The position numbers and the translations under genes are program-made. Shown piece by piece: positions 48,201-61,387 of a stretch of DNA of 64,000 bases (positions are counted from its first letter, which is position 1; each line of letters begins with the position of its first letter). Source of the stretch: Ciona intestinalis (lineage: Eukaryota; Chordata; Ascidiacea; Phlebobranchia; Cionidae). Location: assembly GCF_000224145.3 (NCBI RefSeq), contig NC_020166.2, positions 4,490,507 to 4,554,506 of the forward strand, in the 5' to 3' direction. The notes under the pieces were generated by a model. That model saw nothing but the letters and a program-made list of their open reading frames with translations, was not told where the DNA came from and did no database searches.

Positions 48201-51200
48201 TCTTCTGTAGTTTGCTCTTGGAAAGCATAAAGTATTCCATCGATAAGTTGTTCTTCTAATCGATGATCAATTTCTGCAGCTCCTTGATTTGCCAAGATCT
48301 ATCAAAGTTGAAACATTTATTGGATAAACTTTGTACAATAATCCTCAACAGATGGTAATTTTGGCGATACCTCTGTATGTAATAAACAGGAATCTACACT
48401 TGTAACACAAAAGGCCTACTTATTTCTCGCCAACTCCAAATAACAGATATATATATCAGGAGATAGTGAAACATTAACACATTTATAATTTAAATCTTAA
48501 AAATATTAAATGGATTTTTAAATATACACTGTTATAATGACAAAATATGATTATTTTTCCAAAACTTTTTAGGTGAAACACAAACATATGTTATTATTTA
48601 AAAAACAATCACAGAAAGGAGTTGCTAAAAATAATATAATAACATAGGATGGAAAACGTAACAATGTGACAACTGGATTTAAAGATAAAAATTAACAGAA
48701 TAGTGAGAACAGTAACATTAACATATGAACCACCTTATCAATGGTTTCCATCACCATCTTCCTGTATTGTTCATTTTCATCTTTCAAATCATCAACAATT
48801 CGTTGCACGATAACATGAGCTCCAACCTAATTACCAAACAAAATGTTAAATCCTAGCACATGATATGTTCCCATGGTGAAAGAGGAACCAAACTCAAATT
48901 TTATAATTGGGGCACGCAGTTCTATCTGAGCTGAAATTTCAGTTTTCCACATTTAAAGGAAAAAACATCTGTTTTTAAGATATCACAAAAAGTAAATAAC
49001 TAAACTAGGTCATTGTTTCCTATTGTAAAAGATAGATATGCAATCTAAGTGACAAAGATTTCAATGTCACTGGTTAAAACACAATTAACCAACCCAAAAA
49101 ATGTTTTCTAAACAAAAACTTTAGAATTATAGAATCAGTTAAGAAGTCTGTCTGTACATCAACCATAAAATATAACTTTAGTTTCCTTTATACAGCTTTT
49201 AGCTGATGCAAACATTTTAACAATATATTAGCAGCTAATTTGGGATTAGTTATCATAATGTCCCCGTTAAATTCAGTAAGCAATTAACCTTATTTGCAAT
49301 TTCAACTGTTGTGTCGACAAGCTGGCGGTAATTTCTTCGATCTAATGCCATGCGATGTTGCCAGAAATGCTTAAAAAATGACGGAAGAATCTCCGCTTTA
49401 ATGTAGGGAGATTCAACACCATCAGTTGCGCAACACTGCTTTACTACCTGAAAGAAAATAGATAGGAAACACTGTTAATTAGGGCTGTGGATTTTCCCTA
49501 TTTTTGTTTAACCGGTTAACCGGTTAACCGATACAAGTGTAATCCTAATAAAAGCGTCTTGTTTATCGCTTTTCTTTCGCGAATTTAAAGGCAACTTTAC
49601 GACGTACGTATGGACTATGCTTGCAATATACGGGCAAACGTTCTTAACGTTAAAGTAATGCTTTCTTATTCATATTGAAACCTGTTTTAAAGCACCTGCC
49701 GTCTAAATAATCAACGTGTGAATTGCAATTATGACGTAATCAATTGCCAGGTCAAACAGTCGCTATTATGATGCAATGAATCCACGTGTGAATGCCTGCT
49801 TTTTCGTAATAAACACGCTGCTTGGCTGAGGAAAACATTTAAGTTGTGTATTACACCAATATAATGTTGCAAAACTAGTTAGCCTGCGGTATTGCAAAAT
49901 AACAATCAACGAACACGAACACGTGCCTTTCGTGTAAATAAGACAGATATTGATATACGTTTATGCCCTATGACGTCATAGTTCGGTTAACTACTTGAAC
50001 TTTTCGTTGGCGGTTAACCGAATAGGATCGGTTAACCGGTTAACCGTTAACTTTTCCACAGCCCTACTGTTAATGATAAGAACTATACGCAAACGCAACC
50101 AGTCTTTAGGTACCAGAAACTTCATCTATTATTCTTTCTATTATGAAGAGCGAAAAATAAAAGAAATCGAGCCTAATTCTTAATGCGATGCAAAATACAA
50201 TCCCCTTCAACATCGTCTTGCGACAGAGTTTAATATTTTCAACTTTTCTGCATAACGCCTAGCATTACATGAGCTTACCTTTAGCACAATTTTTTTCATT
50301 TCTTCATCTGGAGATTGAAATTCCCGGATGAGAATCAACATCACTTCTCTTGTGTAGTAATTTGCATACTCAGCATCCATAAGTGGGATAAGGTAACCGA
50401 TCGCTTTCAAAAAAGCAGCAAGACCCTTTCCTCTGTTAAAAACATTCGTACAATATTGTGGAGATATTTACAATTCAATAACAATAACTTTTTTTTTAAA
50501 TATGGTTTCAAATATATTGTAAACAAAAGCATATGAAACTTAGTTAGTGGAATGTGAGCTACAGCATTTTGCTCCCGAAATCATTTTTTTTAGCTTCATG
50601 GAAAATTCTAATTTCAGCCTATGTATAATTAATTAATTTATGAAAAAGTTACCTGTGTGTTCGTATACCCTTCCATAAAGGTTTCAATACACTATCAAAC
50701 GATTCAATACCATACGGCGTTGCTGCTTCGGCAAGAGCAGCCAAAGCGAGGGCAGTAATTGTGCGTACCTGTCAAGATGGCGAGAAAAATGTTGAGTAAA
50801 ACAAGCCAATAGTGCGAAGAAATACAAAAACAAGAAAAAAATTAAAAGGAAAAATCTTTAACCTTTTGTTGTTCATCTTCCAACCCAGATTCAATGGTTT
50901 CTACAAGATTTTTAAGATGAGGAAGAATGGCACAACCCATTAGGATGGCTATTTGCTGGGTTATTTTGATACCAGTATGACGAGCCTGTGTAATAAATAT
51001 ATTACCATATATGATACAAACGAATGGTCTGTGTCAAGCCAAATGNNNNNNNNNNNNNNNNNNNNNNNNNNNNNNNNNNNNNNNNNNNNNNNNNNNNNNN
51101 NNNNNNNNNNNNNNNNNNNNNNNNNNNNNNNNNNNNNNNNNNNNNNNNNNNNNNNNNNNNNNNNNNNNNNTATTGGCATGTAAGTATAAGTTGTTACTCA

Positions 51201-54200
51201 AGAGTTGATTCCAGTTTTTTGTTGTATTTTCTTTTTTTTTTTGTTAAACCTTTAACGGATGATTTAAAGAGACTTTTAAAGATTTTGGTTATTAAATTAT
51301 TAAATTTGTGTTTATTGTTGGTTGTTGGCCCAAAAGTTAGTAAATTCACTAAACCTAATAAATTATGTTCCTACAGAAATTAGTAGGTGGTTTGAAATTA
51401 ACATATCAAAGGTTTTTGTAATTTTTTTATAATACAGATTATTTTACAAATCATACATCAAAACAAAGGCTTCTGGATACTGATCAAGTTTGTTATATAT
51501 CATATTTTTATATCTCTATTTGTTACTAAAATATTTAATAACATAAGATTAATCACTAACACTTTGGTGCCATTTTCCCTATACATATATTTATGCTTGC
51601 AAAGTTCAATTAAGTAAAACCTGGTGAAAATTTTAAAAATGTAAAAAAAGAATCTCACATTTAATAGGAGATATAATACATGTCGTTTATGTTTTGACAT
51701 AATTTTAATTACACAAATAAATATCTAAAATCTTACCAATAACATTTACAATAGATTTAAGAGCCCCAAGAATCGAGCCTAATACTTCTGGATATTCTTC
51801 ACCAAGATATTCATACAGCACGACACCCAAGTGACCCATCAACTTCTCTTCCTGGCAAGCCAACATCACAACAGAGATGCGTGAAATAAGATCAGCAGCT
51901 TGCTGACGAACTTTCGCAGCTTTGTTGTTCAACCTCCACAGAACAGTACCACAGATCTAACAAAAATATACATGTTAGCATTGCAAGGCGGTATTAAAAT
52001 TTACAATTATTATATGTTTGTTTGAGAGTACAACCGCTGTATTTTTGTACCTGGGGCAGATAAGCCTTTACTCTTTTTCCGAGTGTATTAACCACAGTTC
52101 CAAATCCATTCAACATAACAACATCTTCTGTAGTTTGCTCTTGGAAAGCATAAAGTATTCCATCGATAAGTTGTTCTTCTAATCGATGATCAATTTCTGC
52201 AGCTCCTTGATTTGCCAAGATCTATCAAAGTTGAAACATTTATTTGGTTAATCTTTGTACAATAATCCTCAACAGATGGTAATTTTGGCGATACCTCTGT
52301 ATGTAATAAACAGGAATCTACACTTGTAACACAAAAGGCCTACTTATTTCTCGCCAACTCCAAATAACAGATATATATATCAAGAGATAGTGAAACATTA
52401 ACACATTTATAATTTAAATCTTAAAAATATTAAATGGATTTTTAAATATACACTGTTATAATGACAAAATATGATTATTTTTCCAAAACTTTTTAGGTGA
52501 AACACAAGCATATGTTATTATTTAAAAAACAATCCCAGAAAGGAGTTGCTAAAAATAATATAATAACATAGGATAGAAAACGTAACAATGTGACAACTGG
52601 ATTTAAAGATAAAAATTAACAGAATAGTGAGAACAGTAACATTAACATATGAACCACCTTATCAATGGTTTCCATCACCATCTTCCTGTATTGTTCATTT
52701 TCATCTTTCAAATCATCAACAATTCGTTGCACGATAACATGAGCTCCAACCTAATCATATGAAAGTATGAAACAATCAAATATCATCATGTGAATAAAAC
52801 ATTAACAACAGCATATTTGTTATAGACTTGTTTTATTACAACAATGATATTTGTTTACCAAACAAAATGTTAATCACTAGCACATGATATGTCCCCATGG
52901 TGAAAGAGGAACCAAACTCAAATTTTATAATTGGGGCACACAGTTCTATCTGAGCTGAAATTTCAGTTTTCCACAAGGAAAAAACATCTGTATTTAAGAT
53001 ATCACAAAAAGTAAATAACTAAACTAGGTCATTGTTTTCTATTGTAAAAGATAGATATGCAATCGAAGTGACAAAGATTTCAATGTCACTGGTTAAAAGT
53101 TAAAAAAACACAATTACCCAACCCAAAAAATGTTTCATAAACAAAAACTTTAGAATTATAGAATCAGTTAAGAAAGTCTGTCTGTACATCAACCATAAAA
53201 TATAACTTCAGTTTCCTTTATACAGTTTTTAGCTGATGCAAACATTTTAACAATATATTAGCAGCTAATTTGGGATTAGTTATCATAATGTACACCGTTA
53301 AATTCAGTAAGTAATTAACCTTATTTGCAATTTCAACTGTTGTGTCGACAAGCTGTCGGTAATTTCTTCGATCTAATGCCATGCGATGTTGCCAGAAATG
53401 CTTAAAAAATGACGGAAGAATCTCTGCTTTAATGTAGGGAGATTCAACACCATCAGTTGCGCAACACTGCTTTACTACCTGATAGAAAATAGATTGGAAA
53501 CACTGTTAATGATGAGAACTATACGCAAACGCAACCAGTCTTTAGGTTCCAGAAACTTCATCTATTATTCTTTCTATTATGAAGAGCGAAAAATAAAAAA
53601 AATCGAGCGTAAATCTTGATGTGATGCAAAATACAATCCCCTTCAACATCGTCTTGCGACAGAGTTTAATATTTTCAACTTTTCTGCATAACGCCTAGCA
53701 TTACATGAGCTTACCTTTAGCACAATTTTTTTCATCTCTTCATCTGGAGATTGAAATTCCCGGATGAGAATCAACATCACTTCTCTTGTGTAGTAATTTG
53801 CATACTCAGCATCCATGAGTGGGATAAGGTAACCAATCGCTTTCAAAAAAGCAGCAAGACCCTTTCCTCTGTTAAAAACATTCGTACAATATTGTGGAGA
53901 TATTTACAATTCAATAACAATAACTTTTTTTTTGAAATATGGTTTCAAATATAATGTAAATAAAAGCATATGAAACTTAGTTAGTGGAATGTGAGCTACA
54001 GCATTTTGCTCCCGAAAATGGAAAATCCTAATTTCAGCCTATGTATAATTAATTAATTTATGAAAAAGTTACCTGTGTGTTCGTATACCCTTCCATAAAG
54101 GTTTCAATACACTATCAAACGATTCAATACCATACGGCGTTGCTGCTTCGGCAAGAGCAGCCAAAGCGAGGGCAGTAATTGTGCGTACCTGTCAAGATGG

Positions 54201-57200
54201 CGAGAAAAATGTTGAGTAAAACAAGCCAATAGTGCGAAGAAATACAAAAAAAAGGGAAAAATTAAAAGGAAAAATCTTTAACCTTTTGTTGTTCATCTTC
54301 CAACCCAGATTCAATGGTTTCAACAAGATTTTTAAGATGAGGAAGAATGGCACAACCCATTAGGATGGCTATTTGCTGGGTTATTTTGATACCAGTATGA
54401 CGAGCCTGTGTAATAAATATATTACCATATCTGAATACAAACAGTGCATAATGAAACAGTACATAATGAATGGTCTGTGTCAAGCCAAATGTTTAATGAT
54501 CGGCTTATAATTAATTTGAGTGCACATGTAACTGTTATAGTGTATCAAGCAAGAGCAAAAAACATTAACATTTTTTAGCTGTATGTTCAATTATTTTTTA
54601 TTTGTTTTGGCTCTATGTTTTTGCTCTCTGTTTTTTCTCTAGGTAACGATTGGCAATGTGAAACTTTTATGTTCTGTTTAATAAGCAGCGCCTCACAAGG
54701 ACGTGTTTTGCGTGCACATTTCTCCTTAATGACGTTGGCATGGAGACAGAGCTTGATCTACAATATGTAACCCATACCTGCCAAGATTTCTTGCTTCGAC
54801 AAACAGCTTTAAGAAATGGCAACAATGAAGGAATACCCAATGCTGATGCTACAACAGCAAATGCACGTGCTGTTGTATTTCTCACATATCTATAAAAGAT
54901 TTAATAATTCAACTAACTTTGTAACAGCTGTTATAATATTAAACACTTGAAACTTACTCATCCATATTGTCAATATCAGGTCTCATGACAGAAATCATAG
55001 TTGCAAGACCGGCTGCCTTTGCAAGGTTTGAAATGATTTCTCTACCTTCGACACGAGCATAATAATCTTCATCAATCAGTAAAGGTTCAATAACTACAAG
55101 TATCTTATGAACATAAGGTCGAACCAAGTCATCGAGTTTATACAATATTCGATCAATCACCTGAAAGTTATGTTGTGAGTTAAGAATTGTCTAATTCGGT
55201 GCTATTGAATGGGAAATGTATCATTAATTTGTTTTGAACATGAACAATGAAAACAAATATGATTTAACTAAAACCATACAATGCAAATCAGTTAAAAGTT
55301 AAATATGAACTTTACAAATTACAATTCAGTTTCAAGCAACAAATAGTGATTTTGCAAAATATATACATAAGAAAGATATCATGCCCACGTGTTGTAGTAA
55401 GCTGTGTAGTGTAATTCATGATAAAGTATTTAAAAATAAGTATTTTTTTCTAAAATAGGTATTGTTTTTAAATTAAACAATCCAACAAAATACCTTGACC
55501 AGTAAGTGCCTCTCCTGATCTTCTAATGTTGGAGACATTAGCAAAGGTAGAATCTGGTTGAACAGGGGTCCTGCACCAAACTCTCGAGCTTTGTCTGTTA
55601 CCTATTTACATAGAAATATGGTTTGTGAAACAAAATTAAAACCAGAAACTTTACACCCAATATGTTGTTCAAAATGGTCACAGACTCACAGTTAGTCTGA
55701 AAAAGTTAATTCTGCAACACACCGCACTTCACCTGATTAGCTTACCTGTCTTAAAGCACTCTTCCTCATCGGTGGAGTTCCATTCTTAATTTTCAACAAC
55801 AACTTCATTATTTTTCTTTCTTTTTGTTCTTCAGGAGACAATGTCTCTTCATCAACTTCCACAAGCAACTTATCGAAATATTGAATATCATCCGGTTTAA
55901 GAAATGGTAAATTACCGCTTGGTTGATCTGTGATGCCTGTTGAGTAAAGATTATAAATTTTAAAGATTTATTCATATTTTAGCATGGCATACAGACAATG
56001 TTTGTGCAGTATAGGTATTTTGCAGCATAGGTATTTTAATATTAAAACCCATTTTGAATTTAAAAAAAAATAGTTTTTAAGGCCCATAAACAACCTAAAC
56101 TATATATTCCAATAAAATTGGTTCATCTCTTAAATTTAAAAAACCAATATATAGCTTTACATATATATATGTATTTTAAATATTACGTCAATTAAATAAA
56201 ATATATCAACAAAGCAATATATGTAGCGTTTTACTACTTGCCTTTCATTGATTTATCCTCTACTTGAATATGAAACCCTGTACTTCCACCCATTGGTGTC
56301 GGAGTTGCTGTTACTTTTCTACCAGGTGTTCGGATTGGCATATATCCACTGGGTGGGGGTAGAACTTTATATCCCTCAGGAAACATTGTGTCAAGTTCAT
56401 CATCAGTGAGAGGACGATTCCGTTCATCGATTTCTCTCTCCCACCTCCATGCCTGAATATACCACTTTGTTTTTTGAACAAAACTTTGAACAAAATTTAT
56501 TAAATGATTAACATAACTAGTATAAATCTTTACATCAACTTTATAAATAGTAACATTAAATGACTGTACAGTTTTAACAATAATGCAATAAAAATAAACT
56601 GACTTGTAGCTGCTCTGGTGTCATCGACATGAGTTGGTTTGCACTTGGTGTAGCCATACCCATTGCTTTTACTCCAACAGGAGTAACTCCAGACGGAGTA
56701 TACATCGAAGGTGTGCCACTCGGGGTTCCCATGGCTGACTTAGGAGTGAAAGAAGAAGGAGTCCCACCAGGAGTGAAGACTGGAGTGGCTGACGGTGTTT
56801 GATTACCAGGTGTTGCCGCTGCAGGAGTTAAATCCCATCTAGATTTTCGTTTACTTGCACCAGGAGTATCACGTACACTATCTTCTGCACGATCTGTTCT
56901 GCCTGGTGTCTCGGCCCAACCCATTGAACGACCGGGTGTTTCTCTCTCCGTTTTTGGTGTTTCATCCCATCTGTTTTTACGGGTGCTTGGAGTACCACCT
57001 GCAGGAGTTTGCCCAACAGCTGGTGTACGACCTGGGGTCATTGCACCAGGAGTAGCGTGACCTGGGGTTTCAGCCCATGCTCGAGTACCGGGACCAGGAG
57101 TTACAGCAGCCCCTGGAGTTTCACCCCCTTTAAGCCGACCAGGTGTTTCCTCCCATCTATTTAACCCAGGAGTATGTGATGGTGTTTCTGCTTGGTCCCA

Positions 57201-58305
57201 GGTCATTCTTTTCTTCGGTGTTGTGCCAGAGACTGTAGGGGTCTCATCCCATCTAGTGAAATATAAAAGCAATACAAATATATATATTTCTTTTTCTTTT
57301 TTAAGCAATCACATAAAACCAGACTGTCTATACATCAAGGGTTTGGAAACAAATCTAGTAATAGGCAATAGCATTGTTACCTGCGCTTTTTAGCTGCAGC
57401 CTGAGCCGCTTTAGAAGCTCCATTGACATGCATGTCACCTGAATTCATCTTTTCAGTTATTTTAGTTCGAATCTCTCTTTCTTCTTTATTTAAACTCTAA
57501 AATATAAAAGAAAAGTTTAACTCACCGGGGCTGAGTGCTGGCGCGCCTGCCTCTAACTCAAGTAGCTGCTACGATTGTGGGCGTATGTGTCCATGAAAAA
57601 GACACTAACAACAATTACTCCAACCCAGTGGTTACTAATGGGTTGTCCAAAATATTAGCTTAAGGAAAAATACAAAAAAAAAACAATCCCCCACAAGTAA
57701 TGGTTACTCATAAACTGGAAAGAGATGTATGAAACCCTATGTTACAACAACTGTCATTTTTCCGCCATTTGTGGGTAAAGCAAGTTACATTAATTCATTT
57801 ATTTAATTTCATATCCTTAAAATGTTTCAAGCTAATGCACCTGATGTTTCATCACATCTCGATACTGAGCCAGTTTTGGGTCCGGTGTTTTCCCTCCATC
57901 GGCAAATGGATCACTTCGTTCTGGAGAAATAGTTCGATGCAACCGCTGTTGTCGATACTGATCCTCTCTGTGCATGATTGGCTTAGACCTGGTGTCAGCA
58001 AATGGATCGATGTCTTGGCCCTACAGAGAAACTTAGAACACTGTAAACTAGGCAAACTGATATATTTAATGATAAGTAAACTTATACAAAACATAAATGA
58101 GGGTTCTGAGGAGTTAGTGGAAGATTTTATATTGAAATAGGAATATTGTAATATTTAAAAAACTATGTATTGCAAATAAATGATGAATAAAAGATAAACA
58201 AACCTGTGGAATGTCATTTAGTAATGCTACTGGAGCAGTGTATGTTTGTCGTTTACCGAGTAAACTTGCTGTGGTAACAACTTCTTCCTCATCATCATCT
58301 TCCTA
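45244..58305 (-). CDS. SF3B1: SF3B1, U2 snRNP splicing factor 3b subunit 1 (N-terminus missing)
   Basis: Exons from 5': 58203-58305, 57839-58022, 57380-57497, 56605-57254, 56241-56455, 55746-55937, 55493-55602, 54957-55161, about 54780-54888, then the duplicated block, then 46815-47003, 46376-46622, 45967-46203, 45692-45787, 45244-45378 (edges approximate). The N-terminal part has the TP-rich cyclin/CDK and U2AF-ligand-like repeats ([24 protein letters not shown]). The remainder is the HEAT superhelix that holds U2/branch-point RNA. It ends [19 protein letters not shown], nearly identical to the human end. Residues that are cancer hot spots in man are conserved ([30 protein letters not shown]). 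The exons encoding the first ~100 residues are not found and may lie in the gap at 59390. Seven exons occur twice across an N gap (see repeat entries), so the gene should not be read as one collinear transcript. Confidence 0.95.
47248..51045 (-). repeat. SF3B1 exon block, copy A (probable haplotype)
   Basis: Contains exons 50863-50988, 50653-50770, 50279-50433, 49289-49449, 48732-48829, 48127-48299 and 47814-48036. Their translations appear identical to copy B, while the introns differ by scattered substitutions and indels. It ends at the N gap. It carries a 587-bp hAT-like insertion (49480-50066) that copy B lacks. Confidence 0.9.
49480..50066. mobile_element. hAT-type non-autonomous transposon (MITE), 587 bp
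   Basis: The ends TAGGGCTGTGGA and TCCACAGCCCTA are perfect 12-bp inverted repeats. Inside them the subterminal regions repeat the palindromic motif GGTTAACC several times. CTGTTAAT is duplicated on both sides (49472-49479 and 50067-50074), an 8-bp target duplication typical of hAT elements. The empty site with a single CTGTTAAT is present in copy B at about 53502. No transposase ORF. It is intronic in SF3B1. Confidence 0.93.
51046..51170. other. Assembly gap (125 N)
   Basis: It lies exactly at the junction between the two copies of the SF3B1 exon block, which is what two unmerged overlapping contigs would produce. Confidence 0.99.
51171..54490 (-). repeat. SF3B1 exon block, copy B (probable haplotype)
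   Basis: Contains exons 54283-54408, 54072-54190, 53714-53868, 53321-53480, 52656-52751, 52051-52223 and 51735-51957, corresponding one to one with copy A. It is continuous on its right with unique SF3B1 exons. It has an extra ~100 bp at about 52756-52856 relative to copy A. Confidence 0.9.
57530..57745 (+). repeat. tRNA-derived SINE copy in SF3B1 intron
   Basis: The head GGCTGAGTGCTGGCGCGCCT is followed by GCCTCTAACTCAAG, the body GTGTCCATGAAAAAGACACT, the block GTTACTAATGGGTTGTCC, an A-rich stretch and a tail GTATGAAACCCTATGTTAC. It is antisense to SF3B1. Confidence 0.7.
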
Positions 58306-59389
58306 AAACACAATCAATATTTTTAAAGTTAAATACCAGATGATCAGTGGTGCAGCGACAAAAAATAAGGAGAGGTTCCATCATATTCATGGTTATAAAA
58401 ACTGCATATTATTGGGTAAACCTAAAACTGCAAAGTTTGATTAGTTGCAAAACTCCTGCATTCAGAATCTCGGACATGTAAATCGCTTGGGGAACCAGTA
58501 GCACAGCCCGAAATAAAAGTTGAAGGAACAGTGTTCCCTCTGAGTTTTACAGATGTGGTTGCAATAGGAATGAATAGATAGCATGCCACTCTAGTTTAAA
58601 TGTATAAGGTGGCAGAACTAGAGATGCACAATGCAGAATTTCGAATTCATTAGATTTAAATCAAATTATGGAATATAACATTCCACTTAATGACATCATT
58701 ATACATTTTCTTTGAAGTTTAATAACCATTTTATGAAACTATAAATTGTTAAAAAAATGTTCGTTGCATTTGTGGGACTTCGGAAGAAAACGTTTTGGAA
58801 CATCTTTGCTACGGAAACATTTTATAAAACAAAAAAAAATTAATTTTAAGAAGTTGTCTGAGTTAGATACAGGATTGTAAAAATACCCCTTTTTCAGTGA
58901 TAATGTCACCGTCCGGATCGTCGAAAAATGTCCGGATTTTTTTAGTAGAAATAAATCCTATTTATATTAAAATCAACTTTCTTACGTTCGGCCGACAATA
59001 TACTCTTTGGTTTCTTTGTTCCGTAATTATTGACGACATAAACGTGCGCTCTATTTTAACCGCATCGGTTACATTGCGAGAACACGGCGAATAGCTAAAA
59101 TGACGAAACGGTTCGTGCAAACATTAAAAAAAATGCATTTTCCTAACACCTACTATACTAATTTTGTCACAAATCATGTCACATGGAACCATTATGTGGT
59201 GAATTTAAAATGATATTACATTTATTAAAACGACGTATCTAAATCGGTAGAAACAAATGAAAAGTTTTACGCACGTTTATCATGGATTAAAAATGTAACG
59301 ATGATTACGTCATAATACCTTTGATAAACTAATAAAATTTTAGAAAACAATTGTGGTTTATGTGCTTCTATATTTCATATAATTGTTTT
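58306..59389. other. Interval upstream of the first SF3B1 exon found
   Basis: AT-rich sequence between SF3B1 exon 58203-58305 and the 500-N gap. I looked for the conserved SF3B1 N-terminus on the minus strand and did not find it. No other gene was recognised. Confidence 0.6.
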
Positions 59390-59889
59390 NNNNNNNNNNN
59401 NNNNNNNNNNNNNNNNNNNNNNNNNNNNNNNNNNNNNNNNNNNNNNNNNNNNNNNNNNNNNNNNNNNNNNNNNNNNNNNNNNNNNNNNNNNNNNNNNNNN
59501 NNNNNNNNNNNNNNNNNNNNNNNNNNNNNNNNNNNNNNNNNNNNNNNNNNNNNNNNNNNNNNNNNNNNNNNNNNNNNNNNNNNNNNNNNNNNNNNNNNNN
59601 NNNNNNNNNNNNNNNNNNNNNNNNNNNNNNNNNNNNNNNNNNNNNNNNNNNNNNNNNNNNNNNNNNNNNNNNNNNNNNNNNNNNNNNNNNNNNNNNNNNN
59701 NNNNNNNNNNNNNNNNNNNNNNNNNNNNNNNNNNNNNNNNNNNNNNNNNNNNNNNNNNNNNNNNNNNNNNNNNNNNNNNNNNNNNNNNNNNNNNNNNNNN
59801 NNNNNNNNNNNNNNNNNNNNNNNNNNNNNNNNNNNNNNNNNNNNNNNNNNNNNNNNNNNNNNNNNNNNNNNNNNNNNNNNNNNNNNNNN
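59390..59889. other. Assembly gap (500 N)
   Basis: A round-number gap. The missing SF3B1 5' exon(s) and promoter, and possibly part of a plus-strand gene, could lie here. Confidence 0.99.
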
Positions 59890-59952
59890 GAGGTGTGATT
59901 GAATATGCAAAAATACTGAAGAATGGCGAAGTATCCTTCAAGCAATTCGTCA
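59890..59952 (+). other. Possible coding exon 3' end
   Basis: Directly after the gap, one plus-strand frame reads GVIEYAKILKNGEVSFKQFV and then meets a possible donor (CAG|GTTCGT). The composition looks like protein rather than AT-rich spacer. Its phase (2) does not fit directly onto the next exon found at 61388, so another exon would be needed between them. Confidence 0.3.
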
Positions 59953-60015
59953 GGTTCGTTTATTTTAATCTTTTTTAATAAACCAGTTAATATGGTTTAT
60001 TAATAAATAAACATA

Positions 60016-61135
60016 TAGTACAATGGGGGAAGATGGGACACTTAAGCACATATTGCCAAATATTTCCAAAATCAAAAAAGATGACGGTTTTTGGGAAATA
60101 CCACGAATTAGTACTATCATTCCTTTATTAATTAACAACAATTAAATAAAATGTAATAAAACACACGAGGAGTTATTTAGCGATCCGCACAACAGGTGAA
60201 ATTTTACAAATTCGAAAACACACAGGATAAGATGGGACAGTTTAAAATCATTGTTAATTTTGATTAATAAGTGTATTTAGAAGTAGGAATATACGTAAAT
60301 AACACGAAATAATACTGTACGCTTTGAAAATTAAGTCTAAACATTCTTTTTCTTGCCCTACTGCTATAGTTTTTACATGTTACCCATACATTATATTATT
60401 GCATAACAATTGGTATTGTTTGAACGACAATGGGTATTGTTTGACGACAATGGGTATTGTTCGAACATAAATGGATAAATATTGTATCCTACAAATGTAT
60501 ATGAACTTGTAATAACAGAAAATTGATAATAACTATTGATAAAGTTTTTATTTTCCCAAAATTGGGCATTACTACTATGTTTTTGGCACAAGCTACTTCT
60601 TATAAATTATCACCAAGTGCAAATGACCAAATTTCGAATATATTTTCAAAATATTATCTTTTTATTATATCAGTATCTTATAGTTAAAAACCCCCTGAGG
60701 TATAAATTACAAAATTAAAAGCAAATCTTTTAAAGTTTGGCAATGAAAACATGCAAAACTACAATGGGGGGGGAAGATGGGACTCTAAATTGAAATATAT
60801 TTACAATAGCAGTATTCTGCAACTTGTAACTAACCTACCGAGTTTAACATGCTGTGCTAGTTTCTTTGTCATGTAAACTTCATATATATAACGTTAAACC
60901 GATATTTTTTTGTTGTTTTTATCTCAAAATAAAGTCATATTGACTCCTGCCTATTTTTTTCATGCTTATATCTCAGTGTTTTTTTACAAAACTAAAACCA
61001 GTTTTATGAAACAAAATCAAACCGTACGAAATATTCAAGGTTGTTTTATGAAGCTATGAAACTAGTTTAATCGTTCGCGCACGCAAACTAAAAAAATTCA
61101 TCAGCTTTACTATGATTTAGCGAGCATTAAAAAAT
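60016..61135 (+). repeat. Cluster of long MITE-related repeats
   Basis: Two like-oriented starts (TAGTACAATGGGGGAAGATG at 60016; ACAATGGGGGGGGAAGATGG at about 60761) frame blocks that also occur, partly inverted, at 19.9-20.1, 34.1-34.7, 42.8 and 43.5 kb. Within it an 18-20 bp motif (GGTATTGTTTGAACGACAAT) is repeated three times at 60411-60470. Confidence 0.6.
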
Positions 61136-61387
61136 ACCACCTTACTATTTCGCATTTTTTACCTGATGCAGATAAAATAGAGCCCGAACTTGTCGTAATA
61201 CTCTAGACGTTTTTCCACTAGGCGTTGTCATGGTCATTCTCAATGCCAATGCATTATTCTGTAGTCACTAATAGTAATAGGAATAACTTAGCCTATGTAG
61301 TTCAGTACCATGGTTGCTCAAACTCTTTGATATTCTGGATCTATTTGTGGCCGTACATTTAAACAATTCTGATATAATATATTGTAG

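Noticed and set aside
50953..51383. Open frames across the 125-N gap
   Set aside because: Artefacts of N bases carrying no stop codons.
47784..54483. Repeated SF3B1-like ORFs as separate paralogous genes
   Set aside because: They are individual HEAT exons of one gene, present twice because of the gap-bounded duplication. No second set of N- or C-terminal exons exists here.
58888..58945. Minus-strand reading TFFDDPDGDIITEKG as a possible SF3B1 5' exon
   Set aside because: It does not match the conserved SF3B1 N-terminus and lacks a clean donor.
59351..59945. Several 170-195 codon open frames
   Set aside because: They consist almost entirely of the 500-N gap.
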